Assembly (NCBI RefSeq): GCF_005063415.1
Contig: NZ_SUEG01000033.1
Location: 4,314-45,803, forward strand
Source of the DNA: Mesorhizobium sp.
GTDB lineage: Bacteria > Pseudomonadota > Alphaproteobacteria > Rhizobiales > Rhizobiaceae
Length of the DNA: 41,490 nucleotides
Reading direction: 5' to 3'
This document shows positions 7,884 through 16,472 of this stretch, in pieces; the first letter of the stretch is position 1; each line of letters begins with the position of its first letter. Both the position numbers and the translations under genes were made by a program. The notes beneath the pieces are model-generated. The model was given only the letters and a program-made list of their open reading frames with translations, had not been told where the DNA came from and did no database searches.

Positions 7884-8633
7884 ATGAGCGTGGCTGAAAA
7901 AACCCAGAAGAAATCCGGCGGACTTGGCGAAACCGTCAGCGTCATCGTCCAGGCCCTGCTGCTTGCGCTGGTGATCCGCACGCTCCTGTTCCAGCCGTTC
8001 TCGATCCCGTCAGGCTCGATGCGGCCGACTTTGCTCGAAGGCGACTATCTCTTCGTCACCAAGTGGTCCTACGGCTTCTCCCGCTATTCACTGCCGTTCG
8101 GGCCGAACATCTTTTCGGGCCGCATCTGGGGCTCAGAGCCGAAGCGCGGCGACGTGGTGGTGTTCAAGTTTCCGCCGGATCCTTCGGTCGATTATATCAA
8201 GCGCGTCGTCGGCCTGCCGGGCGACAAGATCCAGGTCAAGGATGGCCAGCTCTTCATCAACGACGTGAGCGTGCCGCGCGTCAAGGTCGGGCAGATCGAC
8301 AACCGCGACATCACCGAGGAGAACGGGCCGGTCGATGTCTATCGCGAGACGCTGCCGAACGGCGTCACCTACGACACGCTCGACCTGACGCAGGCCTCGA
8401 TCGGCGATAATACCAAAGAGTTCACGGTGCCGCCCGGTCACTATTTCATGATGGGCGACAATCGCGACAACTCGTCGGACAGCCGCTTCACGGTCGGCTT
8501 CGTGCCGGAGGAGAACTTGGTCGGCCGCGCCAACCTCATCTTCTTCTCGATCGCCGGCAGCGCCAGCCCGCTCGAAATCTGGAAATGGCCGTCGCAGATG
8601 CGCGCCTCGCGCCTGTTCCATTTCGTCAATTAG
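7884..8633 (+). CDS. lepB: Signal peptidase I
   Basis: A 249-residue inner-membrane serine protease that removes signal peptides from exported proteins. One membrane segment (about 18-36) is followed by the box B motif IPSGSMRPTL with the catalytic Ser45. YIKRVVGLPGD has the catalytic Lys106, and GDNRDNSSDSR forms box E. ATG 7884 is preferred over upstream in-frame codons because GAGGAC precedes it and it gives the usual short cytoplasmic tail. Box order and length are normal. rnc starts four bases after its stop. Confidence 0.97.
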   Translation: MSVAEKTQKKSGGLGETVSVIVQALLLALVIRTLLFQPFSIPSGSMRPTLLEGDYLFVTKWSYGFSRYSLPFGPNIFSGRIWGSEPKRGDVVVFKFPPDPSVDYIKRVVGLPGDKIQVKDGQLFINDVSVPRVKVGQIDNRDITEENGPVDVYRETLPNGVTYDTLDLTQASIGDNTKEFTVPPGHYFMMGDNRDNSSDSRFTVGFVPEENLVGRANLIFFSIAGSASPLEIWKWPSQMRASRLFHFVN

Positions 8634-8637
8634 GGCC

Positions 8638-9363
8638 ATGGCGGCGACGAAACGGCTGACCGCCGATGCGCTCGCCGAGGCGCTCAGGGAGCGCACCGGC
8701 CACAGTTTTGGCGACCACCAGCGCCTGCAGCGGGCGCTAACCCATGCCAGCGCTCGCGGTAGTCACGCCGGCATCGACTACGAACGTTTCGAATTCCTGG
8801 GCGACCGCGTTCTCGGCCTTGTCGTTGCCGATATGCTGCTGGCGGCATTTCCCGACGCCGCCGAGGGTGAGCTGTCGCTGAGATTGAACGCGCTGGTCAA
8901 CGCCGAGGCCCTGGCGGAGATCGCCGAGGAGATCGGCCTGGCGGAACTTATTCGCGCCGGTTCGGACGTACGTGGCCTCGATGGCCGCAAGCGCGTCAAT
9001 CTGCGCGCCGATGCATTGGAATCGCTGATCGCCGTGCTCTATCTCGACGGCGGGTTGGAAGCGGCCCGCGCCTTCATCCACAGATACTGGCAGCCGCGCT
9101 CGCAAGCCATCGACGCCGCCCGCCGCGATGCGAAGACCGAACTTCAGGAATGGGCGCATCAGGCGGCGGGCGCAGTGCCGGTTTATATAATCGACAGCCG
9201 CGAGGGACCGGACCACGATCCGCTGTTCACCGTCAGCGTCAAGGTCGGCGCCTATCCGCCAGCGACCGGCAGCGGGCGCTCCAAGCGCGAGGCGGAGCAG
9301 GCTGCAGCTGCGGCACTTCTGCAGCGGGAAGGCGTCTGGCTCGATCAGGGGAGTGCCGCATGA
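8638..9363 (+). CDS. rnc: Ribonuclease III
   Basis: A 241-residue double-strand-specific endoribonuclease for rRNA and mRNA processing. The catalytic signature YERFEFLGDRVLGL (residues 48-61) has E52 and D56. The second acidic pair lies in NLRADALESLIAVLYLDGG. A C-terminal double-stranded-RNA-binding domain (about 160-235) ends with the SKREAEQAAAAALL helix. Its TGA overlaps the era ATG, the classic rnc-era arrangement in which both are co-translated. Confidence 0.97.
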   Translation: MAATKRLTADALAEALRERTGHSFGDHQRLQRALTHASARGSHAGIDYERFEFLGDRVLGLVVADMLLAAFPDAAEGELSLRLNALVNAEALAEIAEEIGLAELIRAGSDVRGLDGRKRVNLRADALESLIAVLYLDGGLEAARAFIHRYWQPRSQAIDAARRDAKTELQEWAHQAAGAVPVYIIDSREGPDHDPLFTVSVKVGAYPPATGSGRSKREAEQAAAAALLQREGVWLDQGSAA

Positions 9364-10286
9364 CCGCCACCGAAACTCCGGCGACAGAACCTCCCGCTAC
9401 CCGCTCCGGCTTCGTCGCGCTGATCGGCGCGCCCAATGCGGGGAAATCGACGCTGGTCAACCAGCTGGTCGGCGCCAAGGTGTCGATCGTGACGCACAAG
9501 GTGCAGACCACGCGCGCCATCGTGCGCGGCATTGCCACCCACAACAACGCGCAGATCGTCTTCGTCGACACGCCGGGCATATTCAAGCCGAAGCGCCGGC
9601 TGGACACCGCCATGGTGACCACAGCCTGGGGCGGTGCCAAGGACGCCGATGTCGTGCTGCTCTTGATCGATGCCGAGCGCGGCATTCGGGGCGATGCCGA
9701 CGCCATCCTCGAGCGGCTGAAGGATGTCCGGCAGCCTATGGTGTTGATCCTCAACAAGGTCGATCGGGTCAAGCACGAGACGTTGCTCGCATTGTCGGCG
9801 GCAGCCAACGAAAGGGTGCCGTTCAAGCGCACCTTCATGGTTTCGGCGCTGACCGGGTCCGGCTGCAAGGACCTGCTCGACTATCTCGCCGAGACCTTGC
9901 CGGCCGGACCCTGGTACTACCCGGAAGACCAGATCTCCGATCTGCCGATGCGCCAGCTCGCGGCCGAGATCACCCGCGAAAAGCTCTATCTCAGGCTGCA
10001 TCAGGAACTGCCCTATTCCTCCCACATCGAGACCGAGAAATGGGAAGAGAAGAAGGACGGCTCGGTGCGCATCGACCAGACCATCTATGTCGAGCGCGAC
10101 AGCCAGAAGAAAATCGTGCTCGGCCATAAGGGCGAGACGATCCGCGCCATCGGCCAGGCGGCGCGCATGGAAATAGCAGGCATACTCGAGCAGAAGGTGC
10201 ACCTCTTCCTGTTCGTCAAGGTGCGCGAGAACTGGGGCGACGATCCCGAGCGCTACCGTGAAATGGGGCTCGAATTTCCGCACTGA
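9360..10286 (+). CDS. era: GTPase Era
   Basis: A 308-residue GTPase that binds the 3' end of 16S rRNA and assists 30S subunit assembly. The G1 motif is GAPNAGKS (23-30), G3 is DTPGIF and G4 is NKVD. The C-terminal KH domain contains VLGHKGETIRAIG. ATG 9360 overlaps the rnc stop. The N-terminal 15 residues are a low-complexity Thr/Pro extension, common in this group. In many relatives recO follows directly; here a 5-kb block intervenes. Confidence 0.97.
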   Translation: MTATETPATEPPATRSGFVALIGAPNAGKSTLVNQLVGAKVSIVTHKVQTTRAIVRGIATHNNAQIVFVDTPGIFKPKRRLDTAMVTTAWGGAKDADVVLLLIDAERGIRGDADAILERLKDVRQPMVLILNKVDRVKHETLLALSAAANERVPFKRTFMVSALTGSGCKDLLDYLAETLPAGPWYYPEDQISDLPMRQLAAEITREKLYLRLHQELPYSSHIETEKWEEKKDGSVRIDQTIYVERDSQKKIVLGHKGETIRAIGQAARMEIAGILEQKVHLFLFVKVRENWGDDPERYREMGLEFPH

Positions 10287-10325
10287 GCCTGTTTGGGCGA
10301 TCCACCGAGCGGCCTGTTGGCCGCC

Positions 10326-11837
10326 TCAGGATTTTGAGCGATACCCAAGTGCCAGCGACACGCCGTCGGCAAGATGTTCTGCGTCGGAGGCGTTTTCGAA
10401 CGGGATGCCCGTTCTTGCATAGTCGAGCGGCGAGAAATCGGAGCCGTCGGCGTTGATCAGCGCAGCCTGGCGCTTTGCCGCCTGCATGTCGCCCAACTGA
10501 GCGTAACAGGCGGCAAGCCGGGTGCGGATCCATGGCGTCGGTCGCGTCGCCAGCTCCAGCGCCTCGGCGGCAGTGCGGTATTCGCCCAGCATGTACAGCG
10601 CGAGCGCGCGATCGTACTGATACCAGTGAGGATGCAGCGGGTTGATGCGGATGGCGCGCGCCAGCCAGGCGAGCGCGTCGAGCGGCCGGCCGCGCATCGT
10701 CAACAGATGCCCCATCTGCTCGATACAGTCTGCGTCGCCCGGATTGAGCTCGAGCGCGATGCGTAAATGATGCTCGGCCGCCTCGTGGTCGCGCATATTG
10801 AGCCGCACCAGCGACTGGATGCGGTGTGCCGTTGCCTGGTCCGGCGACAATGCGATGCCCCGCTCGGCCAGGTCGCGGGCCTTCGTCAGAACGGCGTCGC
10901 TGATGGGTCCGAATTCGCTGTTAAGCACATGCGACAGCGCCAGATAGGTGTAAGCAAGGCCATAGGCCGGGTCTCTGACGATCGCCGCCTCGAAAAACGC
11001 TGCCGCTTCTTTCAGTTCGCTTTGCGCCGGATCGCGCAGTAAAGCGACGCCGCGCAGCACCAGTTCATGGGCGGCGAGGCTGGCTACCGGCTGCCGCGAG
11101 GCACGTTGCAGGCCGGCATTGTTCAACCGAACCACCAGCCGGCCGACGATCTTTTGGACGATCTCCTGCTGGATGGCGGACAGGCCGGCGTAGTCGGCCT
11201 GGTAGCGATCCCCCCAGAGCTGGGAAGCGCTGGCTGCGTCAACGAGATTGACCGCACAGACGATGCTGTCTGCCTGGCGCCGCACCGAACCCTCGACGAG
11301 ATAATCGGCGCCGATGCGCGAACGCACGACAGGCCATTCACCAGGCGAATATGAGGCAAACGAGAAGCTCGAATTGCGCGCCAGGACCGTCAGCGTGCCG
11401 AAGCGGGCGAGGCCGTTGATAATGTCTTCGGCAATACCGTCGACGATCGCTTCGTCGGCCGGATCGGCGCCGTCATTGCGGAACCTGAGCACCGCCAGGA
11501 TCGGCTGTGCGCCGGCTTCGGGCACCGGTTCGATTTCAGAGATCACCATGTAGCCGCGCTTCGATACGGTCCGTATCGTTTCTTCGCCGAGCACCTTGCG
11601 GATCTCGCGAATCGACTGCGTCAGCGAATCCTCGATGACGAAAACACCTGGCCAGACCGCATCCATCAATTCCGACTTCGGCACCACACGACCGATGTGG
11701 CGGGCGAGATGCGTCAGCAATGCGTAGGCCTTCGGCCGCAGGAAGGCCGGCTGTTCGGCCCGTCTGAGCGTACCTTTGCCCAGATCGAGCGTGAAACCGC
11801 CAAACTGAAAAACCTGGTCAGTGGCCGAAACCGCCAT
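10326..11837 (-). CDS. Winged-helix (OmpR-type) regulator fused to TPR repeats
   Basis: A 503-residue probable transcription regulator. Residues 1-105 form a Trans_reg_C winged helix (FTLDLGKGTLRR...LRPKAYALLTHLARH...IREIRKVLGEE...TVSKRGYMV). There is no receiver domain and no membrane segment of the CadC kind. Residues about 110-235 resemble the TolB-like/adenylate-cyclase-associated region (ILAVLRFRN...GIAEDIINGLARF). The C-terminal half (about 260-480) is helical, with TPR-like repeats (ALSPDQATAHRIQSLVRL, ALELNPGDADCIEQMGHLL, AIRINPLHPHWYQYD). Such proteins are common in rhizobia and their signals are mostly unknown. It lies downstream of the CPBP protease gene on the same strand, 87 bases away. 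Confidence 0.88.
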   Translation of the reverse strand: MAVSATDQVFQFGGFTLDLGKGTLRRAEQPAFLRPKAYALLTHLARHIGRVVPKSELMDAVWPGVFVIEDSLTQSIREIRKVLGEETIRTVSKRGYMVISEIEPVPEAGAQPILAVLRFRNDGADPADEAIVDGIAEDIINGLARFGTLTVLARNSSFSFASYSPGEWPVVRSRIGADYLVEGSVRRQADSIVCAVNLVDAASASQLWGDRYQADYAGLSAIQQEIVQKIVGRLVVRLNNAGLQRASRQPVASLAAHELVLRGVALLRDPAQSELKEAAAFFEAAIVRDPAYGLAYTYLALSHVLNSEFGPISDAVLTKARDLAERGIALSPDQATAHRIQSLVRLNMRDHEAAEHHLRIALELNPGDADCIEQMGHLLTMRGRPLDALAWLARAIRINPLHPHWYQYDRALALYMLGEYRTAAEALELATRPTPWIRTRLAACYAQLGDMQAAKRQAALINADGSDFSPLDYARTGIPFENASDAEHLADGVSLALGYRSKS

Positions 11838-11924
11838 CGAAACGGCCCGCTCCCTGAAGCCGTGCCTGTATTGGCCTACGGCTGGAGGGCTGGGTCAAGG
11901 TCTGCCGCCGCCGAAAAGCGGCGA

Positions 11925-12728
11925 CTAAACGGCGCCAGCGAGAGCGGGCTGCGTTGCCGACCTGCGGACGAAGCTCTCGGTGCCGTAGACGGCAACGATG
12001 GCGACCGCAGCCACCGCCCAGATCGCAACACCGATCCATTGCTGCTGCATATGGTCGGCGTCGATGAACACCTTGCCCAGGAAGCGTACGCTGTTCTGAT
12101 GGGTGACGTGCATCAGAATGGCGAGAAGCACGCTACCGGTGTTCTGATAGAGCCAGGTAAATACCACTGCCGCCAGCACGACGTTGACTGTGCCGTAGAC
12201 GCTGAGATCGCCGACCAGGCCGAGCGGAAAATGCCAGATCGCCCAGATCGCGCCGAGAATCAGGCTTCCGGCAAGCGCCGAATGTTTGGCCAGCAGACGC
12301 GATGTTGCAAAGCCGCGCCATCCCGGCTCTTCGCCAAGCGGGCCGCTGAAGACCGCGTACAGCGCGATGATCGGCAGTATCTCAATGACAGCTGGAATAT
12401 TGCCCCAGGCCGGCGTCGCCGAGCCGAACAGCGGATTTACCAGGATCGAGGCAAGCTGCGTGCCGAATGGCAGGCCGAATGCCACCAGATACCAAAACGG
12501 AGATACCCGCCACTTCACCATGGAAGCGAGAATGGCCTTGACCGAAGTCCAGCCTCCGGAGAGGGCTGCGACGACGAATCCGGACAGCATCGGGCCGAAG
12601 GTAAACCAGGGAATGCTATCGCCATTCGACAAGTAGAACGGGATAAAGGCAAACCAGGTCAGGGCAAGCGCCAACGAAAAGAAGGCAGCCAACTGATGCT
12701 GCCGCACCAGGAGCAGGAAAGAAGTCAT
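11925..12728 (-). CDS. CPBP family intramembrane metalloprotease (Abi/CAAX type)
   Basis: A 267-residue multi-pass membrane protein. The family motifs are visible: EEPGWRGF (paired Glu and Arg), then AIWAIWHFPLG with a metal-site His, and later ILMHVTHQNS with a second His. Around seven hydrophobic segments are seen. ATG at 12728 is chosen because GAGAGG lies about 6 bases upstream; the frame is open further but has no good start. Bacterial members include bacteriocin self-immunity and CAAX-protease-like proteins. No bacteriocin gene is visible nearby, so the substrate is unknown. Confidence 0.88.
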   Translation of the reverse strand: MTSFLLLVRQHQLAAFFSLALALTWFAFIPFYLSNGDSIPWFTFGPMLSGFVVAALSGGWTSVKAILASMVKWRVSPFWYLVAFGLPFGTQLASILVNPLFGSATPAWGNIPAVIEILPIIALYAVFSGPLGEEPGWRGFATSRLLAKHSALAGSLILGAIWAIWHFPLGLVGDLSVYGTVNVVLAAVVFTWLYQNTGSVLLAILMHVTHQNSVRFLGKVFIDADHMQQQWIGVAIWAVAAVAIVAVYGTESFVRRSATQPALAGAV

Positions 12729-13076
12729 ATCGGGCCTCTCACGGGCAGACGACAATGAGAGGTCGCCGGGCTGCCCAATCGGTCGACTTGCATCTTGAAC
12801 AGCCGGCTGAATCAATCCGGGAGGCCATGCGCCGACCACGTCGGTCGACCCGTTTCTTATTGGCACCGGCGCGACCCGAAATCCTGAGCGGGTTCTGAGA
12901 AATTTCCGATATTTCATGCAGAACCGGCCAGTTAGACCGGCTGGAGCACCTGCCGACACTGCGATCGTGCATGGTTCCCGTTCGTCGTCTCTCCGTCACA
13001 CATCCTGCCTATAGCCTGTGCGAAAGGCCGGCTTCCGAGCAAACCGGAACCGGCAGGCAAACAGCCAGATCAGGAC
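12729..13076. other. Divergent intergenic region between the CPBP gene and the Xre/ParS-like gene
   Basis: About 350 bases with no supported gene. It must hold the promoters of both divergent genes. I see only scattered CCGG-containing short repeats near 12923-12945 and no clear promoter or operator. Confidence 0.5.
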
Positions 13077-13865
13077 ATGACCGGGACTTGGAATCGCATC
13101 GACCCCATCCGTCAGACCGAGTTTGCAAACGCCGTCGCTGTTGAGATCGAGCGCGTGCTGGCGCGGCAAGGCAAGGTGACGAACAGCGATGCGGTCGTTG
13201 CAGCGGGCAGGGTCGCCGGCGCCGTTGCCGCCGCCGTCGCTTTGCTTGCGCCGACCGACATCAGCGCGATCGATACCATGCAGGAAAGATTGCCCGGCAT
13301 GGCGTCGCGTTTCGTGCGGATATTGGCGGCCGAAGCGACGGAACGCAGTGCCCGGACGCCTCTGGCGACGGCGCACGGAGGCCGAGGGGCAGACATCCGA
13401 CCCCTGGCCGGAACGGGCGATCGCGATGCGATGCGGGTCGAGGACTGGGCCGGTCGGGTTGCCGGGTCGACATTCCTGCAGGAAAATCTCGGCATATCGC
13501 GCTCGACCCTGCATCGCTGGCAGCGGAGCGGCACGGTCGTTGCGTTGCGCACCGGTGGCCGCAAGCATGTATTTCCCCTGGCCCAGTTCATCGACGGCAG
13601 GCCGGCGCCGGGTATCAAGGAGGTGTCGTCCGCGATGCCCGATCCGCGGCGTGCCTGGTCGTGGCTGATCGGCCCCGCGCCCGGCCTTGCCGGACGTATT
13701 CCCATTGAAATGCTCAAACAGGATCTGGTCGCGGAAGTCGTTCTTGCCGCACAGAACGCAGCGATGGCGAAGTTGGCTCGATTTTCGCCGCCAACGTTAG
13801 AAGTATATTCCAAAAAAGAACACGTAAAAGGAATGCGTTCGGATTCTGACCAATTTTCCGGCTAA
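13077..13865 (+). CDS. Xre/MbcA/ParS-like helix-turn-helix protein, apparently orphan
   Basis: A 262-residue protein. The N-terminal 125 residues are helical, with an Ala-rich stretch, and are not recognised. Residues 132-150 form a helix-turn-helix-like segment (FLQENLGISRSTLHRWQRSG). A short beta-type turn (ALRTGGRKHVFPLAQF) and a C-terminal region around 193-222 (AWSWLIGPAPGLAGRIPIEM) follow. The C-terminal region resembles the toxin-binding domain of Xre/MbcA/ParS antitoxins, where a 'P..L.GR.P.E.L' core is usual. No RES-domain toxin follows; the next gene is a porin. The last 20 residues are encoded by AT-richer DNA. It could be an antitoxin relic, a regulator of the neighbouring genes, or an antitoxin whose partner is elsewhere. 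Confidence 0.72.
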   Translation: MTGTWNRIDPIRQTEFANAVAVEIERVLARQGKVTNSDAVVAAGRVAGAVAAAVALLAPTDISAIDTMQERLPGMASRFVRILAAEATERSARTPLATAHGGRGADIRPLAGTGDRDAMRVEDWAGRVAGSTFLQENLGISRSTLHRWQRSGTVVALRTGGRKHVFPLAQFIDGRPAPGIKEVSSAMPDPRRAWSWLIGPAPGLAGRIPIEMLKQDLVAEVVLAAQNAAMAKLARFSPPTLEVYSKKEHVKGMRSDSDQFSG

Positions 13866-14003
13866 TGGCATGAGTATATTTTCGTACAATTGTGACAAAT
13901 GTCTCGTTTGTGCCAGGAGAAAACGTGAAGAAAATATGAAGTGATATTTGCGCAACATGGATTTCTTCTGTTATTCAAACATTGATTATCTTTGGAATCG
14001 TCA

Positions 14004-14031
14004 TTGAGACTGGAATACGGATGAGTATGTT
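14004..14031 (+). promoter_or_regulatory. Possible promoter of the porin gene
   Basis: TTGAGA and TATGTT are separated by 16 bases, in the AT-richer 280-base gap upstream of the porin. This would give a leader of about 105 bases. The match is moderate and other sites in this AT-rich stretch are possible. Confidence 0.3.
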
Positions 14032-14143
14032 CGCCGCCTGAAGAGGGGGTGCGGTGCGCGCCTTTTTCGACGTGGGTGAGGCGTTCAGCCGTTCAACCCA
14101 TGAATCCAAAGCCATTTTTAACTTTGACTGGAGAGGTCAGAAA

Positions 14144-15232
14144 ATGAATATCAAGAGCCTTCTTCTCGGCTCAGCCGCGGCATTCGTCGCGGTCTCCGGT
14201 GCGCGCGCCGCCGACGCCGTCGTCGTCGCCGAGCCGGAACCCGCTGAATACGTCAAGATTTGCGACGTCTACGGTGCTGGCTACTACTACATCCCCGGCA
14301 CCGAGACCTGCCTGCGCATCGGCGGCTATGTCCGCTATGACGCCAGCTTCGGCGACGGTGGCCGCGTTTTCGACGGCGCGACGACACACGACCTTATGGA
14401 CGGTGACGAGCAGCAGACCTGGAACAAGAATGCCCGCTTCAATCTGAAGACGTGGACCGGCCAGGAAACCGAACTCGGCACGTTGAAGACGTACACCGAG
14501 ACCCGTTTCAACTTCGGCAATACCAAACGCACCGTGAGCGGTGTTGATTTCAGCGTGCAGGACAACAAGGCGGTTACCCTGAACTTCGCCTGGATCCAGC
14601 TTGGAGGTTTCCGCGTCGGTAAGGATGAAACTGTCTATGATTCGTTCATCGGCTACGCCGGCAGCGTCGTCCAGGACACTATCATTCCTTACGGTACCAA
14701 GGACACCAACCTGATCAGTTACTATTTCGACGGCGGTAATGGCTTTACGGCAGTCGCCTCGGTCGAAACGGGCTCCGGCGCTGACCAGTCGATCGACAGC
14801 TACGTTCCGTTTGTCGTCGGCGGCGTGAAATACAAGGGTGACTGGGGTGCGATCACCGCGGTCGGCGCCTATAACAGCACGTCGGAAGAATGGGCCGGCA
14901 AAGCTCGCCTCGACGTCAAGCCGATTACTGACCTGACCCTGTTCGTGATGGCGGGCTACGGCAGCGACGACAACGTCGCAAAGAACTTTTACAAACCGTG
15001 GACTGGCAACTTTGCCGTCTGGGGCGGCGGCAGCTATGCCGTCAACAAGAAGACCGCTTTGAACGCCCAGGTCTCCTATACCGACGACAAAGACTTCGCC
15101 GTTGCGGCCAACGTCGCCTACACCATCGTTCCTGGTTACACGATCACCGCCGAAGTCGATTATTACGACAATTTCGATGCCGACGATGCCGACGCAATCG
15201 GCGGCATCTTCCGCTTCCAGCGCTCGTTCTGA
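14144..15232 (+). CDS. Outer-membrane porin (Porin_2 family, Omp2/RopA type)
   Basis: A 362-residue precursor of a general-diffusion beta-barrel porin. It has a signal peptide (MNIKSLLLGSAAAFVAVSGA, cleavage near ARAAD) followed by a mature start with AEPEPAEYVKICDVYGAGYYYIPGTE. This and CLRIGGYVRYD are hallmarks of the rhizobial and Brucella Porin_2 family. The C-terminus ends GGIFRFQRSF with the terminal Phe required for barrel assembly. ATG 14144 is chosen: it follows GGAGAGG and gives the clean signal peptide. Codon use looks highly biased, as for an abundant protein. A strong terminator follows 19 bases after the stop, so it is probably monocistronic. Confidence 0.95.
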   Translation: MNIKSLLLGSAAAFVAVSGARAADAVVVAEPEPAEYVKICDVYGAGYYYIPGTETCLRIGGYVRYDASFGDGGRVFDGATTHDLMDGDEQQTWNKNARFNLKTWTGQETELGTLKTYTETRFNFGNTKRTVSGVDFSVQDNKAVTLNFAWIQLGGFRVGKDETVYDSFIGYAGSVVQDTIIPYGTKDTNLISYYFDGGNGFTAVASVETGSGADQSIDSYVPFVVGGVKYKGDWGAITAVGAYNSTSEEWAGKARLDVKPITDLTLFVMAGYGSDDNVAKNFYKPWTGNFAVWGGGSYAVNKKTALNAQVSYTDDKDFAVAANVAYTIVPGYTITAEVDYYDNFDADDADAIGGIFRFQRSF

Positions 15233-15251
15233 TCAAACGACGATCTCGCAA

Positions 15252-15286
15252 AAAACGGCCCGTAGCGATACGCTACGGGCCGTTTT
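15252..15286. terminator. Strong rho-independent terminator after the porin
   Basis: A 16-bp perfect stem (AAAACGGCCCGTAGCG with its reverse complement), a three-base ATA loop, a 3' T-run on the plus strand and an A-run on the left. It would terminate porin transcription and also work in the opposite direction. Confidence 0.9.
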
Positions 15287-15348
15287 GGTTTGGCGGCGGA
15301 TAAGTCGTCATCTTGATTTCGCCATCCAACCGGTGACAAGCTCTCATC

Positions 15349-16137
15349 ATGGAATGGCGCGACGAGGGAATCATTCTCGGCACCCGCAAGCATGGCGAAA
15401 CCAGCGCCATTCTCGAGGTGATGACACGTGCGCATGGCCGCCATCTCGGTCTCGTGCGCGGCGGCCGTTCGCGCAAACAGCAGCCTGTTTTGCAGCCCGG
15501 CAATCGCGTCGACCTGTTGTGGCGGGCGCGGCTCGACGAGCATCTCGGCACCTTCCAGGTCGAGGCCATCGAGATGAACGCCGCCCGGCTGATGGACAGC
15601 GCCGTTGCCGTCTACGGCCTGCAGACGATGGCCGCGCATTTGCGTCTTCTGCCTGAGCGCGACGCCCATGGCGGTCTCTATGAGACGCTTGCGGTGATGA
15701 TCGCTCATCTCGACGATGCCGATGCCGCCGGCGAGTTGGTGGCCCGCTTCGAACTGCTGGTACTCGACGAACTCGGTTTCGGCCTCGATCTCAGCCAGTG
15801 TGCATCGACCGGCACCAGGCAGGACCTTGCCTATGTCTCGCCGAAATCCGGCCGCGCCGTGTCGCGGGCGGCGGGCGCGCCGTGGCGCGACAAGATGCTG
15901 GCGCTGCCTGCCTTCCTGCAGCGCGGCTCCGGGCTGCGCGCCGATCCGGCGGCGATCGAGGACGCTTTCCGGCTGACCGGCTTCTTTTTGACCCGCCATG
16001 TCTACGAGCCGCGCGGCATCGAGCCTCCCGGCGCCCGCGCCGGCTTTCTCGCCGCCTTGCGCAGGCATCATGCACCCGGCCATGAATCCGGCAAGGCAAG
16101 CGCCGGGGAAACTGCCACCGGGGAAACCACCAGATGA
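15349..16137 (+). CDS. recO: DNA repair protein RecO
   Basis: A 262-residue recombination mediator of the RecFOR pathway, which loads RecA onto SSB-coated single-stranded DNA. The OB-fold N-terminus ([20 protein letters not shown]) is clear. So is the helical domain with [17 protein letters not shown] and the [20 protein letters not shown] segment typical of alphaproteobacterial RecO. The C-terminal tail is extended and low in complexity ([15 protein letters not shown]). Its stop overlaps the ATG of the thioesterase remnant. Confidence 0.95.
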   Translation: MEWRDEGIILGTRKHGETSAILEVMTRAHGRHLGLVRGGRSRKQQPVLQPGNRVDLLWRARLDEHLGTFQVEAIEMNAARLMDSAVAVYGLQTMAAHLRLLPERDAHGGLYETLAVMIAHLDDADAAGELVARFELLVLDELGFGLDLSQCASTGTRQDLAYVSPKSGRAVSRAAGAPWRDKMLALPAFLQRGSGLRADPAAIEDAFRLTGFFLTRHVYEPRGIEPPGARAGFLAALRRHHAPGHESGKASAGETATGETTR

Positions 16138-16388
16138 GCGAAGTTGAACCTGATCCCGACAATTTTCGCCGCACCATTCCGCAGGTGGGCGAGGCCTGTG
16201 CGACGGCCGAGTTCAAAGTGAATTTGACGCGGCCGATCACGCCAAGGACGGGCGAGGTGGAATGTGGTGCACAAGGCCGCACGCTGGCGGTTTCGGAAGC
16301 GGCGCTGAAGGACGCCAATGGCAAGCTGCTGGCTTTCGGCACCGAAACATGCTCGATCTTTGCGGCGGCCAATCTGGCGGCACGTTGA
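16134..16388 (+). pseudogene. Remnant of a PaaI-type hotdog thioesterase
   Basis: An 84-residue frame starting ATGA over the recO stop. Residues 25-80 (AEFKVNLTRPITPRTGEVEC...GRTLAVSEAALKDANGKL...GTETCSIF) match the C-terminal half of PaaI/YbgC-like hotdog thioesterases. The first part (EPDPDNF) looks like the family's N-terminal strand. The central segment, which normally carries the NPxGTVHGG catalytic loop and the long helix, is missing between residues 11 and 24. A further short gap follows ECGAQ, where VVHR-like residues are usual. These look like in-frame internal deletions, so the product should lack the active site. A new short function cannot be excluded. Confidence 0.7.
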
Positions 16389-16420
16389 ATGGACCGGCCG
16401 TTTGGCCGCCGCATTTGAAT

Positions 16421-16446
16421 GTCACTGAAGATTGAATGTCAGTGAC
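16421..16446. repeat. Short dyad upstream of the DUF2339 gene
   Basis: GTCACTGA and TCAGTGAC form an 8-bp perfect inverted repeat around a 10-base spacer, 26 bases before the DUF2339 ATG. GAATGTCA also occurs twice here as a direct repeat. It could be an operator or a weak hairpin in the leader. Confidence 0.55.
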
Positions 16447-16472
16447 AACTGGCTTGGTTTGGGGGAACCGCC

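Noticed and set aside
13944..14000. Tiny frame of 16 codons in the porin leader
   Set aside because: No ribosome-binding site and no conservation evidence; too short to support.
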